From NCBI GenBank assembly GCA_964474695.1, contig CAYYTK010000025.1, forward strand, positions 7,485 to 71,484: DNA of 64,000 bases, given 5' to 3'. This DNA comes from DAOUBP01 sp964474695. GTDB lineage: Bacteria; Chloroflexota; Anaerolineae; CG2-30-64-16. Within the stretch, counting starts at the first letter, position 1. Every line of letters starts with the position of its first letter. The position numbers and the translations under genes were made by a program. The notes below the pieces were generated by a model, which saw nothing but the letters and a program-made list of their open reading frames with translations, ran no database searches and had not been told where the DNA came from. Shown piece by piece: positions 42,882 to 51,108 of the stretch.

Positions 42882-43622
42882 ATGACGACAAGAACGATCC
42901 TCGTGGTGGATGACGAGAAACGGCTGCGCGACCTCGTCAAGGCCTATCTCGAAGCGGAAGGATTCCGCGTGATCACGGCCGGCGATGGGCAAGAGGCGCT
43001 GTATGTAGCGCGTTACGAAAAGCCTGATCTCATCCTCCTGGACCTGATGATGCCGGTGCTAGACGGTTACGGCTTCATGCGCGCCCACAGCAAAAGCGCC
43101 CGGCTGGGCGAGCACGACACGGCCCGTCATTCGACGGGCATCATCATCCTGACGGCCAAAGTGGAAGAAGGCGATAAAGTACTGGGGCTGGAGCTGGGCG
43201 CAGACGATTATGTGACCAAGCCGTTCAGCCTGCGCGAGCTCGCGGCGCGCGTACGCGCCGTCCTGCGCAGGGCCGACAAAGAAGCTGCACCGCCGGACGT
43301 CCTGCGCAGTGCAGGGATCGTCTTGGATCGCGATCGCCGCCTGGTGACTGTTATCGATCGCCGCGTGGAACTCACACCATCCGAGTTCGATCTGCTGGCA
43401 ACGTTGATGGCCAACCCTGGCCGCGCTTTTTCGCGCCTTGAGCTTCTGGATCGCCTGCAGGGCGCAGCTTTCGATGGCTACGAGCGCACCATCGACGTCC
43501 ATGTGCGCAATCTCCGCCTGAAAATCGAACCGGACCCCAGCCACCCACGCTACGTGCAAACTGTCTTCGGCATCGGCTATCGTTTCGCGGATGAGGATGC
43601 GGCCGGCATGCCGGCCGCATGA
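42882..43622 (+). CDS. OmpR/PhoB-family response regulator
   Basis: 246 residues. The receiver has DDEKRLRD, the phospho-acceptor D54 (LILLDLMMP), and a conserved Lys in GADDYVTKPFSLREL. The loop after DGYGFMR is about 10 residues longer than usual (HSKSARLGEHDTARHSTG). The winged-helix DNA-binding domain has ELTPSEFDLLATLMANPGRAFSRLELL and RTIDVHVRNLRLKIEPDPSHPRYVQTVFGIGYRF. The stop overlaps the kinase start by 4 bases. Confidence 0.94.
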   Translation: MTTRTILVVDDEKRLRDLVKAYLEAEGFRVITAGDGQEALYVARYEKPDLILLDLMMPVLDGYGFMRAHSKSARLGEHDTARHSTGIIILTAKVEEGDKVLGLELGADDYVTKPFSLRELAARVRAVLRRADKEAAPPDVLRSAGIVLDRDRRLVTVIDRRVELTPSEFDLLATLMANPGRAFSRLELLDRLQGAAFDGYERTIDVHVRNLRLKIEPDPSHPRYVQTVFGIGYRFADEDAAGMPAA

Positions 43623-45085
43623 CCCCGATGAAGGAGAAGGGGATGCAGCGACCTGCCATGTCGCCCCATGAGATGCCCCGAGAAACGCATGCCGCGTTGG
43701 CGCTCAAACTCACCCTGGCATTCCTGGCGGTCGGCATCATCGCCATCGCACTCGTAGCGGGCCTGATCCGCTTCCAGACCGAAAGCGAGATCGGCCGCCT
43801 CGTCTATGACCGCAACATCGGCTCACTGACTGACCTGCTGGCCAACTACTACGCCAGAAGCGGGGATTGGGCCGGTGTGGAGGCCATCTTCGAACGGGGC
43901 CATTCCGGCGGAGCGCAGCTAGATTGGCGTCAGTATTCCGTTGCCCTGATCGACAATAGCGGCCAGGTCATCTACGGCCGCGGAGAGTTTGCCGCCGGAC
44001 AGAGTCTGCCCACTCGAACAGTGCAGCGCGCCCTGCCCATTGAGGTAGAGGGCAAGGCGGCCGGACGCCTGCTGGTGAGCAGCACCGTGGCACCGCGCCG
44101 CGGGGATCGAGTGCCGGCGGACTCGCCGGAGGCATCACTGCTGCAGCGCCTGGGTAATGTCACTCTGTACAGCACGCTCGGCGCCGTCGCGGTGGCGCTG
44201 TTGCTGGCTGCACTGTTGGCGCGCTCCATCACCAAGCCGATCCGCGAGCTGACCGCGGCAACGACAGCCGTCGCGGAGGGTCGGTTGGGGGCCCAGGTGC
44301 CTGTGCGCTCCAAGGATGAGCTGGGCCAGTTGGCCGCCGCGTTCAATCACATGAGCAGCGATCTGGCGCGTTCCACGGCGGCGCGCCAACAGATGACTGC
44401 GGATGTCGCGCATGATCTGCGCACGCCGCTCAGCCTGCTTTTGGGCTATACTGAAGCGTTGCAAGATGGCAAGCTGCAAGGTGACAAAAACAACTATGCC
44501 GTGATGCATGATGCGGCGCAGCAGCTCCAGCGGCTGGTCGATGACCTGAGCACGCTGGCACTGGCCGACGCGGGCGAGCTGCCCCTGACACGGCGCCCTG
44601 CCGACCCAAAGGCGCTATTAGAGCGTTCAGCGTTGACCTTCATGCCGCGCGCCGAGGCACAGGGCGTGACTGTGAATGTTGAAGCCGTTGCTGATCTGCC
44701 CGCCGTGAACGTGGATACGGATCGGCTCACCCAGGTGCTCAACAACCTGGTGGCAAACGCGCTGCGCTACACCCCAACCGGCGGCCGCATCACTCTGATC
44801 GCGGACGTCATGCCTGCCGCGCCTGGCGGCGATGCTGCAGGCGCCGCGCCGGCTATCGTGAGACTGCGGGTAATTGACACCGGCAGCGGCATTCCGCCCG
44901 AGCACCTGCCGCACATTTTCGACCGCTCCTATCGGGGCGACACCTCGCGCCAGGCACTTAACGGTGAGGCAGGGTTGGGCCTGGCCATCGCGCGCTCGAT
45001 CGTCGAAGGCCACGGCGGCACGATTGAGGCCACCAGCACGCCGGGCATGGGCACAACTTTCGCAGTTTATCTGAAAGCTCTCTGA
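43619..45085 (+). CDS. Membrane sensor histidine kinase (BaeS-like)
   Basis: 488 residues. The start at 43619 overlaps the regulator by ATGA; an ATG at 43643 with AAGGAG upstream is an alternative. Two membrane helices (about 30-50 and 182-201) bound an extracytoplasmic sensor region of about 130 residues. HAMP at 202-255 (RSITKPIRELTAATTAVAEG), HisKA with H265 (ADVAHDLRTPLSLLLGYTEAL), and HATPase with LNNLVANALRYT, DTGSGIPPEHLPHIFDRSYRGD and GLGLAIARSIVEGHGG. It pairs with the regulator encoded upstream. The signal is unknown. Confidence 0.93.
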   Translation: MTPMKEKGMQRPAMSPHEMPRETHAALALKLTLAFLAVGIIAIALVAGLIRFQTESEIGRLVYDRNIGSLTDLLANYYARSGDWAGVEAIFERGHSGGAQLDWRQYSVALIDNSGQVIYGRGEFAAGQSLPTRTVQRALPIEVEGKAAGRLLVSSTVAPRRGDRVPADSPEASLLQRLGNVTLYSTLGAVAVALLLAALLARSITKPIRELTAATTAVAEGRLGAQVPVRSKDELGQLAAAFNHMSSDLARSTAARQQMTADVAHDLRTPLSLLLGYTEALQDGKLQGDKNNYAVMHDAAQQLQRLVDDLSTLALADAGELPLTRRPADPKALLERSALTFMPRAEAQGVTVNVEAVADLPAVNVDTDRLTQVLNNLVANALRYTPTGGRITLIADVMPAAPGGDAAGAAPAIVRLRVIDTGSGIPPEHLPHIFDRSYRGDTSRQALNGEAGLGLAIARSIVEGHGGTIEATSTPGMGTTFAVYLKAL

Positions 45086-45140
45086 GCGATCAGGCGCCCC
45101 CGGTGCGCGTCTGAAGCTGCCTACGCCGCAGGCTCAGCGG

Positions 45141-45644
45141 TTATCCTGCCGCATGTTGCTCTGCTTCCGGCGCCTCGTTCAACAGATCGATGGCGTGCGG
45201 GAGCACCGGTGCGATGGCGGCAAGATTCTCCACGGCGCCCTTGGGGCTGCCGGGCAGGTTGACGATCAGAGTGCGCCCGCGGATGCCGGCAACGGCCCGG
45301 CTGAGCAGCGCGTGTTTTGTGACGCGTAAACTCTCCGCGCGCATCGCTTCGGCCAGGCCAGGCGCCAGCCGCTCCACGACGGCAAGCGTTGCCTCGGGGG
45401 TGATATCGCGCGGCGCGAAGCCGGTGCCGCCGGTGGTGAGGATCAGATTCAGGCCCAAGGCATCGGCCCAATGAGTCAAAATCGCCGTGATGCGCTCCCG
45501 CTCATCGGGCACAATCGCGCGCGCCGCCACTTCCGCGGCCGGCAGGCTTGCCAGCACAGCCCGCGCCACGGCGGGGCCGCCCAGATCTTCGCGGTCGCCC
45601 CGTGCACTGCGATCGCTGACTGTCAACACGCCCACCCGGATCAT
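45141..45644 (-). CDS. Molybdenum cofactor biosynthesis protein MogA/MoaB family
   Basis: 167 residues from the ATG at 45644, decided by AGGAGG upstream. The MoCF-binding fold shows VGVLTVSDRSARGDREDLGGPAV, ILTTGGTGFAPRDITPEA (the GGTG motif with the Asp) and LIVNLPGSPKGAVENL. These proteins adenylate molybdopterin before molybdenum insertion. No other moa/mog gene is in the window. It runs in the same direction as the ribosomal cluster and lies downstream of rpsI, with a hairpin between. Confidence 0.88.
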   Translation of the reverse strand: MIRVGVLTVSDRSARGDREDLGGPAVARAVLASLPAAEVAARAIVPDERERITAILTHWADALGLNLILTTGGTGFAPRDITPEATLAVVERLAPGLAEAMRAESLRVTKHALLSRAVAGIRGRTLIVNLPGSPKGAVENLAAIAPVLPHAIDLLNEAPEAEQHAAG

Positions 45645-45709
45645 AGTCGCCTCCTGAAAAGGGCGAACCGACGCGCAGCCCACCCCTGTACTCAGAAACA
45701 CAGAAAGCC

Positions 45710-45746
45710 CGACGCTGCAGCGCAACATCGGTTGCGCGGAACGTCG
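45710..45746 (-). terminator. Hairpin after rpsI, possible end of the ribosomal operon
   Basis: GCGCAAC, a 4-base loop and GTTGCGC (45720-45737) are flanked by CGACG and CGTCG that extend the stem over small internal loops. It lies 34 bases after the rpsI stop. The following minus-strand sequence is moderately T-rich (CTTTCTGTGTTTC) but lacks a long T run. Confidence 0.45.
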
Positions 45747-45779
45747 AGCTTCCAGCGATAGGCTTCAAGCCCAAAGAAA

Positions 45780-46172
45780 CTAACGCTTGGTGTACTGCGG
45801 AGCCTTGCGAGCGCGCTTCAGGCCGTACTTCTTGCGTTCTTTGGCGCGGGCATCGCGGGCCAAGAGCCCGTTCTTCTTCAGCACCGGGCGCAGATTCTCA
45901 TCCGCCACGCAGAGGGCACGCGCGATCCCTTGCGCCGCGGCCCCAGCCTGACCGGTCAAACCGCCGCCTGCGATATGAACACTCACATTATAGCTAGTGG
46001 TGGTGTCGGTCATCTGCAAAGGGCGGGTGACGAGAATCACATCGGTTGCCCGCGGGAAATACTCCACCATCGGGCGCTCGTTGACCATGATGGTGCCCGT
46101 GCCGGGATACAAACGCACGCGCGCCGAACTGGTCTTCCGGCGGCCTACTGCCTCATAATACCTGACTGTCAT
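45780..46172 (-). CDS. rpsI: Ribosomal protein S9
   Basis: 130 residues. YEAVGRRKTSSARVRLYPG at the N-terminus and the basic C-terminal tail KERKKYGLKRARKAPQYTKR are typical; the tail's last Lys-Arg reaches the ribosomal P site. It is a small-subunit head protein. It lies 13 bases after rplM, the universal L13-S9 pair, and is the last ribosomal gene of the cluster. Confidence 0.97.
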   Translation of the reverse strand: MTVRYYEAVGRRKTSSARVRLYPGTGTIMVNERPMVEYFPRATDVILVTRPLQMTDTTTSYNVSVHIAGGGLTGQAGAAAQGIARALCVADENLRPVLKKNGLLARDARAKERKKYGLKRARKAPQYTKR

Positions 46173-46185
46173 CTCTCATCTTCTC

Positions 46186-46623
46186 CTATGCCAACGGGAA
46201 GGGCTTCGGCTGCTGGGCAGCATGCGGATGCTCGCTCCCCGCATAGACCTTCAGCTTCTTGATCAATTGGCGGCGCAGCCGGTTGCGGTTGAGCATACCG
46301 TTCACAGCAGCTTGAATCACGCGCTCAGGATGATCCTTCAGTTGCTCGCGCAGGCTGATCTCAGCCAGGCCGCTCGGATACCCCGAGTAGCGATAATAGA
46401 ATTTCTGATCCAGCTTGCGGCCCGTCACCTTCACTTTTTCAGCATTGATGACAATCACGAAGTCGCCGCAATCCATCCCAGGCGTATAAATGGGCTTGTG
46501 CTTGCCCTTCAAGACATTCGCGATCTGAGTTGCCAGACGCCCCAGATTCTTGCCGGCGGCGTCTACAACAAACCACTCGCGGCTCTCCTCGGCATCCTTG
46601 GCAGTTGCAGTATACGTCCTCAC
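46186..46623 (-). CDS. rplM: Ribosomal protein L13
   Basis: 145 residues. Conserved WFVVDAAGKNLGRLATQIANVLKGKHKP, DFVIVINAEKVKVTGRK and AVNGMLNRNRLRRQLIKKLKVYAGSEHPH are all in place. An early large-subunit assembly protein. The first 15 residues (TYTATAKDAEESR) are normal for the family. It follows truA by 16 bases and precedes rpsI by 13. Confidence 0.97.
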   Translation of the reverse strand: MRTYTATAKDAEESREWFVVDAAGKNLGRLATQIANVLKGKHKPIYTPGMDCGDFVIVINAEKVKVTGRKLDQKFYYRYSGYPSGLAEISLREQLKDHPERVIQAAVNGMLNRNRLRRQLIKKLKVYAGSEHPHAAQQPKPFPLA

Positions 46624-46639
46624 GTTTACCTTACTCCTC

Positions 46640-47422
46640 TTAATACTCTACTTGCATCAGGCACAGCCCCCAGGGCGGCGCCGGAGGCGCTGCCAGAGCG
46701 CGTTCCCGTGCGTTCAAGACAGCAATCAAGGTCTCGACATTCCAGGCGCCAACTCCAACCTGAAGTTGAGCCGCCACCAACGAACGCACCATGCTGCGCA
46801 AAAAGGCGTTGCCGACCACATCAAAGATGAAGCGGACACGGCCAGGTTCATCGCTATCCTGGCGCCATCCGGCGCTGAAGATGCAGCGCACGGTAGTCTC
46901 GCCATCCTGCATTGCCCTGCCGAAGCTGGCAAAGTCGTGCTCGCCTACCAGCACCTCAGCCGCCGAACGGAGCGCGGCCAGGCGTAGGGGCTGTTCGACC
47001 AGATGCGCATACCGCCTCTCCAAAGGAGCGCGTAGCACCTGGTTCAGGACGGTGTAACGATAGTGCCGTCGCACCGCACTGAAGCGCGGATGCCACCCCT
47101 CGGACGCCGGGCCGAGATCCACAACAACCACGTCGGCAGGGAGCACCGCGTTAAGCGCTCGCTGCAGATCGGCCAGCGCATGCCGCCAGGCAACTCGAAA
47201 CCCGATCACCTGGCCCAGGGCATGAACCCCGGCATCAGTGCGGCCGGCAGCGACCACCCGCACGTCGCTTTGGGTCACCTGCCGCAGCGCGGCCTCCAAT
47301 ACCCCCTGCACCGTGCGGCCGTCGACTTGCCACTGGAACCCCAGGAAGTCCGTGCCATCGTAGGCCACAACGGCACGCACGTATTGGTGAATCTGCTCCA
47401 CGGCGGAATGCTCGGCGGTCAC
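46640..47422 (-). CDS. truA: tRNA pseudouridine(38-40) synthase
   Basis: About 260 residues from a GTG at 47422; GTGs at 47401 or 47380 are equally possible, the last giving the closest match to the usual family N-terminus (VRAVVAYDGTDFLGFQ). Longer starts overlap rplQ. The catalytic Asp lies in AAGRTDAGVHALGQV, and RYTVLNQ and DVVGNAFLRSMVRSLV follow. TruA isomerises uridines 38-40 in the anticodon arm. It sits between rplQ and rplM, a common arrangement. Confidence 0.92.
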   Translation of the reverse strand: MTAEHSAVEQIHQYVRAVVAYDGTDFLGFQWQVDGRTVQGVLEAALRQVTQSDVRVVAAGRTDAGVHALGQVIGFRVAWRHALADLQRALNAVLPADVVVVDLGPASEGWHPRFSAVRRHYRYTVLNQVLRAPLERRYAHLVEQPLRLAALRSAAEVLVGEHDFASFGRAMQDGETTVRCIFSAGWRQDSDEPGRVRFIFDVVGNAFLRSMVRSLVAAQLQVGVGAWNVETLIAVLNARERALAAPPAPPWGLCLMQVEY

Positions 47423-47512
47423 CCTATCGTCTGACGGCGTGCCATTCCCGGCCCGCCAATCATGGCATTTGAAAGTGCCCCCTGGCCTGATCTGTGCCAG
47501 AGAACCTATCAG

Positions 47513-47530
47513 CACACCCCTGCGGGGTGC
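47513..47530. other. Small hairpin between rplQ and truA
   Basis: CACCCC, TGC, GGGGTG (47515-47529), 14 bases after the rplQ stop on the minus strand. There is no T run. It may attenuate or process the message before truA. Confidence 0.35.
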
Positions 47531-47543
47531 TGCGACAGGCGTC

Positions 47544-48134
47544 TTACTTTGACGGGGCTTTGGTCTCTTTGCCCTTCGCCACTTTGCCCTTGGCCTTGGT
47601 GTCACCCGACTGCGCCGGGTTGCCCTTTGCCCTGGCATCCTTACCTTTGGACTTGGACTCATCCGCCTTTGCCGGGGTGCGCTTGGCCTTGGTCCCTTTG
47701 TCCTTGGCTTTCGCGTCCTTATCCTTGCCCTTACCCTCTTTGCCCTCGGCGGCCGGAGCAGCTTTCTCGACCAATTCGAGCATCACCATCTCCGCGCCAT
47801 CACCCAACCGCTGGCCCACCTTCACGATACGGGTGTAGCCACCCTTCCGCTCAGCGAAGCGCGGTGCGATCTCGGTGAACAGACGCTTAGTGACCTCAGG
47901 ATCGGTGAGCACCTTGGCCACTTGCCGATGAGCATGCACATTGTTGCCACTCTCGGCCAGGCCCCGCTTGGCAACCGAAATCAGGTGTTCTGCATCGCCG
48001 CGCATGAAGTGCGCCTTGGCCTCAGTGATGCTGATGCGTTCATGCCGAAACAACTCAGTGATCAGGCCACGCAGCAGGGCTTGGCGCTGGCTTGTATTGC
48101 GCCCCAGTTTGCGTCCTGCAACCCCATGTCTCAT
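47544..48134 (-). CDS. rplQ: Ribosomal protein L17 with long Lys-rich tail
   Basis: 196 residues from the ATG at 48134. The first about 120 are ordinary L17 (MRHGVAGRKLGRNTSQRQALLRGLITEL, then GGYTRIVKVGQRLGDGAEMVMLELVE). Residues about 133-196 are an Ala/Lys/Asp/Gly low-complexity tail with KAKDKGTKAK and KSKGKDARAK runs, roughly doubling the usual extra length (most L17 proteins have 115-130 residues). The tail would be solvent-exposed near the exit-tunnel side. It is the last gene of the alpha operon after rpoA. Confidence 0.95.
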   Translation of the reverse strand: MRHGVAGRKLGRNTSQRQALLRGLITELFRHERISITEAKAHFMRGDAEHLISVAKRGLAESGNNVHAHRQVAKVLTDPEVTKRLFTEIAPRFAERKGGYTRIVKVGQRLGDGAEMVMLELVEKAAPAAEGKEGKGKDKDAKAKDKGTKAKRTPAKADESKSKGKDARAKGNPAQSGDTKAKGKVAKGKETKAPSK

Positions 48135-48194
48135 GAAAGTACTCCCGCGACTTGAACGTCGCAATGATACGGCAACGCCTGAAGCGTCGCGATA

Positions 48195-49193
48195 TTAAAC
48201 GTCGAGGTCGTCATCCAGATCGCCATCCTCATCCAACTCAAGCTCAGCGCCAGGTTGATAAGAAATGGCTGACAGGAAGCCCTTGGCCGACAGACGAGCC
48301 ACCAATTCATTCAGCGATTTACGACCGAAGTTACGGATGGCCAAGATCTCTTCTTCGCCCTTATCCAGGCGCTCCAACACCTCGCCCACCTTGGTGATGC
48401 CGGCGCGTTTCAGGCAGTTATAGGCCCGCACCGACAGCTCCAGTTCTTCGATCGCCACATCGTAGATGCGACTGGGCACACCCCGGCCCTCGGCGGTGAT
48501 CTGCTCGATCGGCTCCACGTCAGCTCCGGCGACCAACGACAAATGGCGCACCAAGAGACGGGCGGACTCGCGCAAGGCAACCTCAGGCGTCAACGTACCA
48601 TCCGTCCAGATTTCCAGGCTCAACCGATCGTAGTTCGTTTGCTGGCCGATCCGAGCCCGCGAGACGGTGTAATTCACCTTGCGGACCGGGCTATAGATTG
48701 CATCAACCGGAATCTCGCCCAACGGCAGCTTGCCGCGTTCCTCGGCCGGTGAATAACCCCGGCCGCGATTGACGGTGAGCTCCAGATCGAGGTCGACATC
48801 AGCCGAGTCTGCGGTCAGAAGCAGCAACTCAGGGTTGATGAGCTCGATCTCAGGCGGGCAGATCAGATCGCCGGCCGTCACCGGGCCTTCACTGCGCACA
48901 TCTACGTGCAACCGGATCGATTCGTCCACTTCGGACTTCAAACGGATCTGCTTGACATTCAACAAGAGCGCCGTCGTGTCCTCCCGCACATGCGGGATGG
49001 GCGAGAACTCGTGATGGACACCGCTGATGCGAATGGAAGTAACAGCCGCGCCAGGGAGTGATGAGAGCAACACCCGTCGCAAGGCATTCCCCAGCGTGAT
49101 GCCGTACCCGCTCTCCAACGGCCCTATCAAGAACCGCCCGTAGTTGCGCGCACTGGCATCGCGCTCGATCTTGGGCAGTACGAAATCTAGCAA
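48195..49193 (-). CDS. rpoA: RNA polymerase alpha subunit
   Basis: 332 residues. Alpha-NTD: YGRFLIGPLESGYGITLGNALRRVLLSSLPGAAVTSIRI, the dimerisation hallmark. Alpha-CTD: ELELSVRAYNCLKRAGITKVGEVLERL and IRNFGRKSLNELVARL, which contacts UP elements and activators. The C-terminus ends in an acidic tail (ELELDEDGDLDDDLDV). It sits between rpsD and rplQ, the usual alpha-operon place. A run of G bases upstream serves as the ribosome binding site. Confidence 0.98.
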   Translation of the reverse strand: MLDFVLPKIERDASARNYGRFLIGPLESGYGITLGNALRRVLLSSLPGAAVTSIRISGVHHEFSPIPHVREDTTALLLNVKQIRLKSEVDESIRLHVDVRSEGPVTAGDLICPPEIELINPELLLLTADSADVDLDLELTVNRGRGYSPAEERGKLPLGEIPVDAIYSPVRKVNYTVSRARIGQQTNYDRLSLEIWTDGTLTPEVALRESARLLVRHLSLVAGADVEPIEQITAEGRGVPSRIYDVAIEELELSVRAYNCLKRAGITKVGEVLERLDKGEEEILAIRNFGRKSLNELVARLSAKGFLSAISYQPGAELELDEDGDLDDDLDV

Positions 49194-49228
49194 AGTAGCA
49201 CCCCCCCTTCTCGGGATTTTAGACTTCG

Positions 49229-49284
49229 AATTTTCGATTTTCGATTACCCCAGATCACAAATCGAAAACCGAAAATCGAAAATC
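49229..49284. repeat. AT-rich heptamer inverted repeat between rpsD and rpoA
   Basis: TTTTCGATTTTCGATT (49231-49246) and, inverted, AATCGAAAACCGAAAATCG (from 49260) pair over most of their length with a 13-base loop. The unit ATCGAAA is the same as in the array at 29516-29585. It lies inside the ribosomal alpha operon, just after the rpsD stop. Confidence 0.8.
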
Positions 49285-49294
49285 TGCAATCACC

Positions 49295-49930
49295 TTAGCG
49301 GCTATAGTACTCGACGATCAACTGCTCATTCAGCGGCAGATCCACGGATTGGCGATCCGGGCTGCCGGTGATCCGGCCGCTCAGCCGGGCTTCGTCAAAT
49401 TGCAGCCACTCCGGCATGGTGCGCTGACCAAACCGCTCCGCGATGGTTTTGAAGTAGCCATTTTGGAAGCTGGCGGGACGCACCTGGATGACGTCACCGA
49501 TCTCGACGAGGTAGGAGGGCACGTTATGGTTATGCCCGTTGAGCATGAAATGGCCGTGGCCGATCAATTGACGCGCCTGAGCACGTGAATCAGCCAGACC
49601 CATGCGATACACCACATTATCCAGCCGCCGCTCCAACAGCACCAGCAGCGTGACGCCGGTCATGCCCTTCACGCGCAAAGCGTTGCGGAAATAACGGCGG
49701 AATTGACGCTCCTGAATTCCATAGATGCGGCGCGCCTTCTGCTTTTCGCGCAACTGCCGCGCGAAGTCAGACTCCTTATGTCGGAAAGAGCCTTTCTTGC
49801 CATGCATACCCGGCGCATAGCTTCGCTTCTCAAAAGAACACTTGGGTGAATAACAGCGCTCGCCCTTCAAAAAGAGCTTCATGCTTTCCCGGCGGCAGAG
49901 CTTGCACACCGGATCAGTCTGTCTTGCCAA
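49295..49930 (-). CDS. rpsD: Ribosomal protein S4 (zinc-binding type)
   Basis: 211 residues. The N-terminus has two Cys pairs (DPVCKLCRRES, GERCYSPKC), the C+ zinc version of S4. The S4 RNA-binding domain follows (LERRLDNVVYRMGLADSRAQARQLIGHGHFMLNGHNHNVPSYLV). S4 is a primary 16S binder and, in other bacteria, a translational repressor of its own operon. The inverted repeat at 49229-49284 lies just downstream. Confidence 0.97.
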   Translation of the reverse strand: MARQTDPVCKLCRRESMKLFLKGERCYSPKCSFEKRSYAPGMHGKKGSFRHKESDFARQLREKQKARRIYGIQERQFRRYFRNALRVKGMTGVTLLVLLERRLDNVVYRMGLADSRAQARQLIGHGHFMLNGHNHNVPSYLVEIGDVIQVRPASFQNGYFKTIAERFGQRTMPEWLQFDEARLSGRITGSPDRQSVDLPLNEQLIVEYYSR

Positions 49931-50030
49931 TGGATCCTCCTATAAGACTTATCTTCGGCCATATATGGCGCCCGGAGGGGTTTACGGCTTGGCGACCTTC
50001 CATCCCCCTCGGATCATACATATGGATCGA

Positions 50031-50459
50031 CTAGACACGCCGCTTCTTGGGCGGCCGACAACCGTTGTGCGGGATCGGCGTAATATCAGTGATCGTGCGC
50101 ACGCGCAGACCCGCGGCCTGCAGCGAACGAATCGCGGATTCGCGGCCGGGGCCAGGCCCCTTAAGGAACACATCCGCTTCCCGCATCCCCATATCCAGGG
50201 CCAGTTTTGCGGCCTGCTGCGCAGCCAACTGCGCAGCGTAGGGCGTGCTCTTGCGCGAGCCCTTGAAGCCGGCTGAGCCCGTGCTCATCCAACCCAAGGC
50301 ATTCCCCTGCAAGTCGGTGACTGTGACAATCGTGTTGTTGAACGTGGACTGGATATGAACCTGGCCCTGCGGCACCACACGCTTTTCACGTCGCGGGCCG
50401 GCACGCCGTCCGCGCTTGGGAGCGGCAGACGTCGAGGCAGTCGTTGTTGGTTTAGGCAT
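50031..50459 (-). CDS. rpsK: Ribosomal protein S11
   Basis: 142 residues. Features: HIQSTFNNTIVTVTDLQGNALGW, GSRKSTPYAAQLAAQ, VFLKGPGPGRESAIRSLQ and the C-terminal DITPIPHNGCRPPKKRRV. The first 25 residues are an Ala/Thr/Arg-rich extension often present in actinobacterial and chloroflexotal S11. It is a platform protein near the mRNA exit. rpsM lies 29 bases upstream. Confidence 0.97.
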   Translation of the reverse strand: MPKPTTTASTSAAPKRGRRAGPRREKRVVPQGQVHIQSTFNNTIVTVTDLQGNALGWMSTGSAGFKGSRKSTPYAAQLAAQQAAKLALDMGMREADVFLKGPGPGRESAIRSLQAAGLRVRTITDITPIPHNGCRPPKKRRV

Positions 50460-50488
50460 TCCTTATCCCCCCTCGGCATTGTATGCCG

Positions 50489-50866
50489 CTACTTCCGGGC
50501 GCGCTTCTTCCCAGGCACCGTCTTGCGGCTACCACGCTTCGTGCGCGCGTTCGTGCGAGTTCGTTGACCGTGCGCAGGCAGATTGCGGCGATGGCGCAAG
50601 CCGCGGTAGCTGCCGATTTCCTGCAGGCGCTTGATATTCATGCTCACCTCGCGCCGCAGGTCGCCTTCCACTTTGTAGTTACGTTCGATCACATCACGCA
50701 AGCGAGCGACCTGGGTCTCGTCCAGGTCCTTGATCCGGATGTCCGGGCTGATCCCCGTCATGCTCAGGATCTCTTTGCTTGACGTGAGCCCTATGCCGTA
50801 GATATAAGTCAGGCCGATTTCAGTCCGCTTATCACGCGGCAGGTCTACACCAGCAATACGAGCCAT
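50489..50866 (-). CDS. rpsM: Ribosomal protein S13
   Basis: 125 residues. MARIAGVDLPRDKRTEIGLTYIYGIG at the N-terminus, and LRHRRNLPAHGQRTRTNARTKRGSRKTVPGKKRARK at the basic C-terminus, are standard. S13 contacts tRNA and the large subunit through the head bridge. It lies 57 bases downstream of rpmJ. Confidence 0.97.
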   Translation of the reverse strand: MARIAGVDLPRDKRTEIGLTYIYGIGLTSSKEILSMTGISPDIRIKDLDETQVARLRDVIERNYKVEGDLRREVSMNIKRLQEIGSYRGLRHRRNLPAHGQRTRTNARTKRGSRKTVPGKKRARK

Positions 50867-50923
50867 GCGCTCCTCCCAAAATCAATGGGCGGCTATGAGT
50901 CCAGCCGTCCTGCCAAAACTGCA

Positions 50924-51037
50924 TCAACCCTGGCGCTGTTTGTGCTTGGGGTTCGTGCAAATAACATGCACCATTCCATGGCGCCGGATGATCTTACACT
51001 TCGCGCACATGCGCTTAACCGAAGGCCGTACTTTCAT
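50924..51037 (-). CDS. rpmJ: Ribosomal protein L36 (zinc type)
   Basis: 37 residues: it begins MKVRPSVKRMCAKCKIIRR and ends NPKHKQRQG. The zinc ligands C11, C14, C27 and H32 make it the C+ form. AGGAGCAATG supplies the ribosome binding site. This tiny gene lies between rpsM and map. The place where infA is usually found, between map and rpmJ, holds only 71 bases without a frame. Confidence 0.95.
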   Translation of the reverse strand: MKVRPSVKRMCAKCKIIRRHGMVHVICTNPKHKQRQG

Positions 51038-51108
51038 CTCATTGCTCCTTGGCACAACCTGAGAATGTGACTTTCAGATCACAGTGACCCCGGGCTGCAC
51101 CGAACGCT

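Noticed and set aside
51038..51108. A hidden infA gene
   Set aside because: The 71-base gap is too short for IF1 (about 72 residues) and no IF1 motif is present on either strand.
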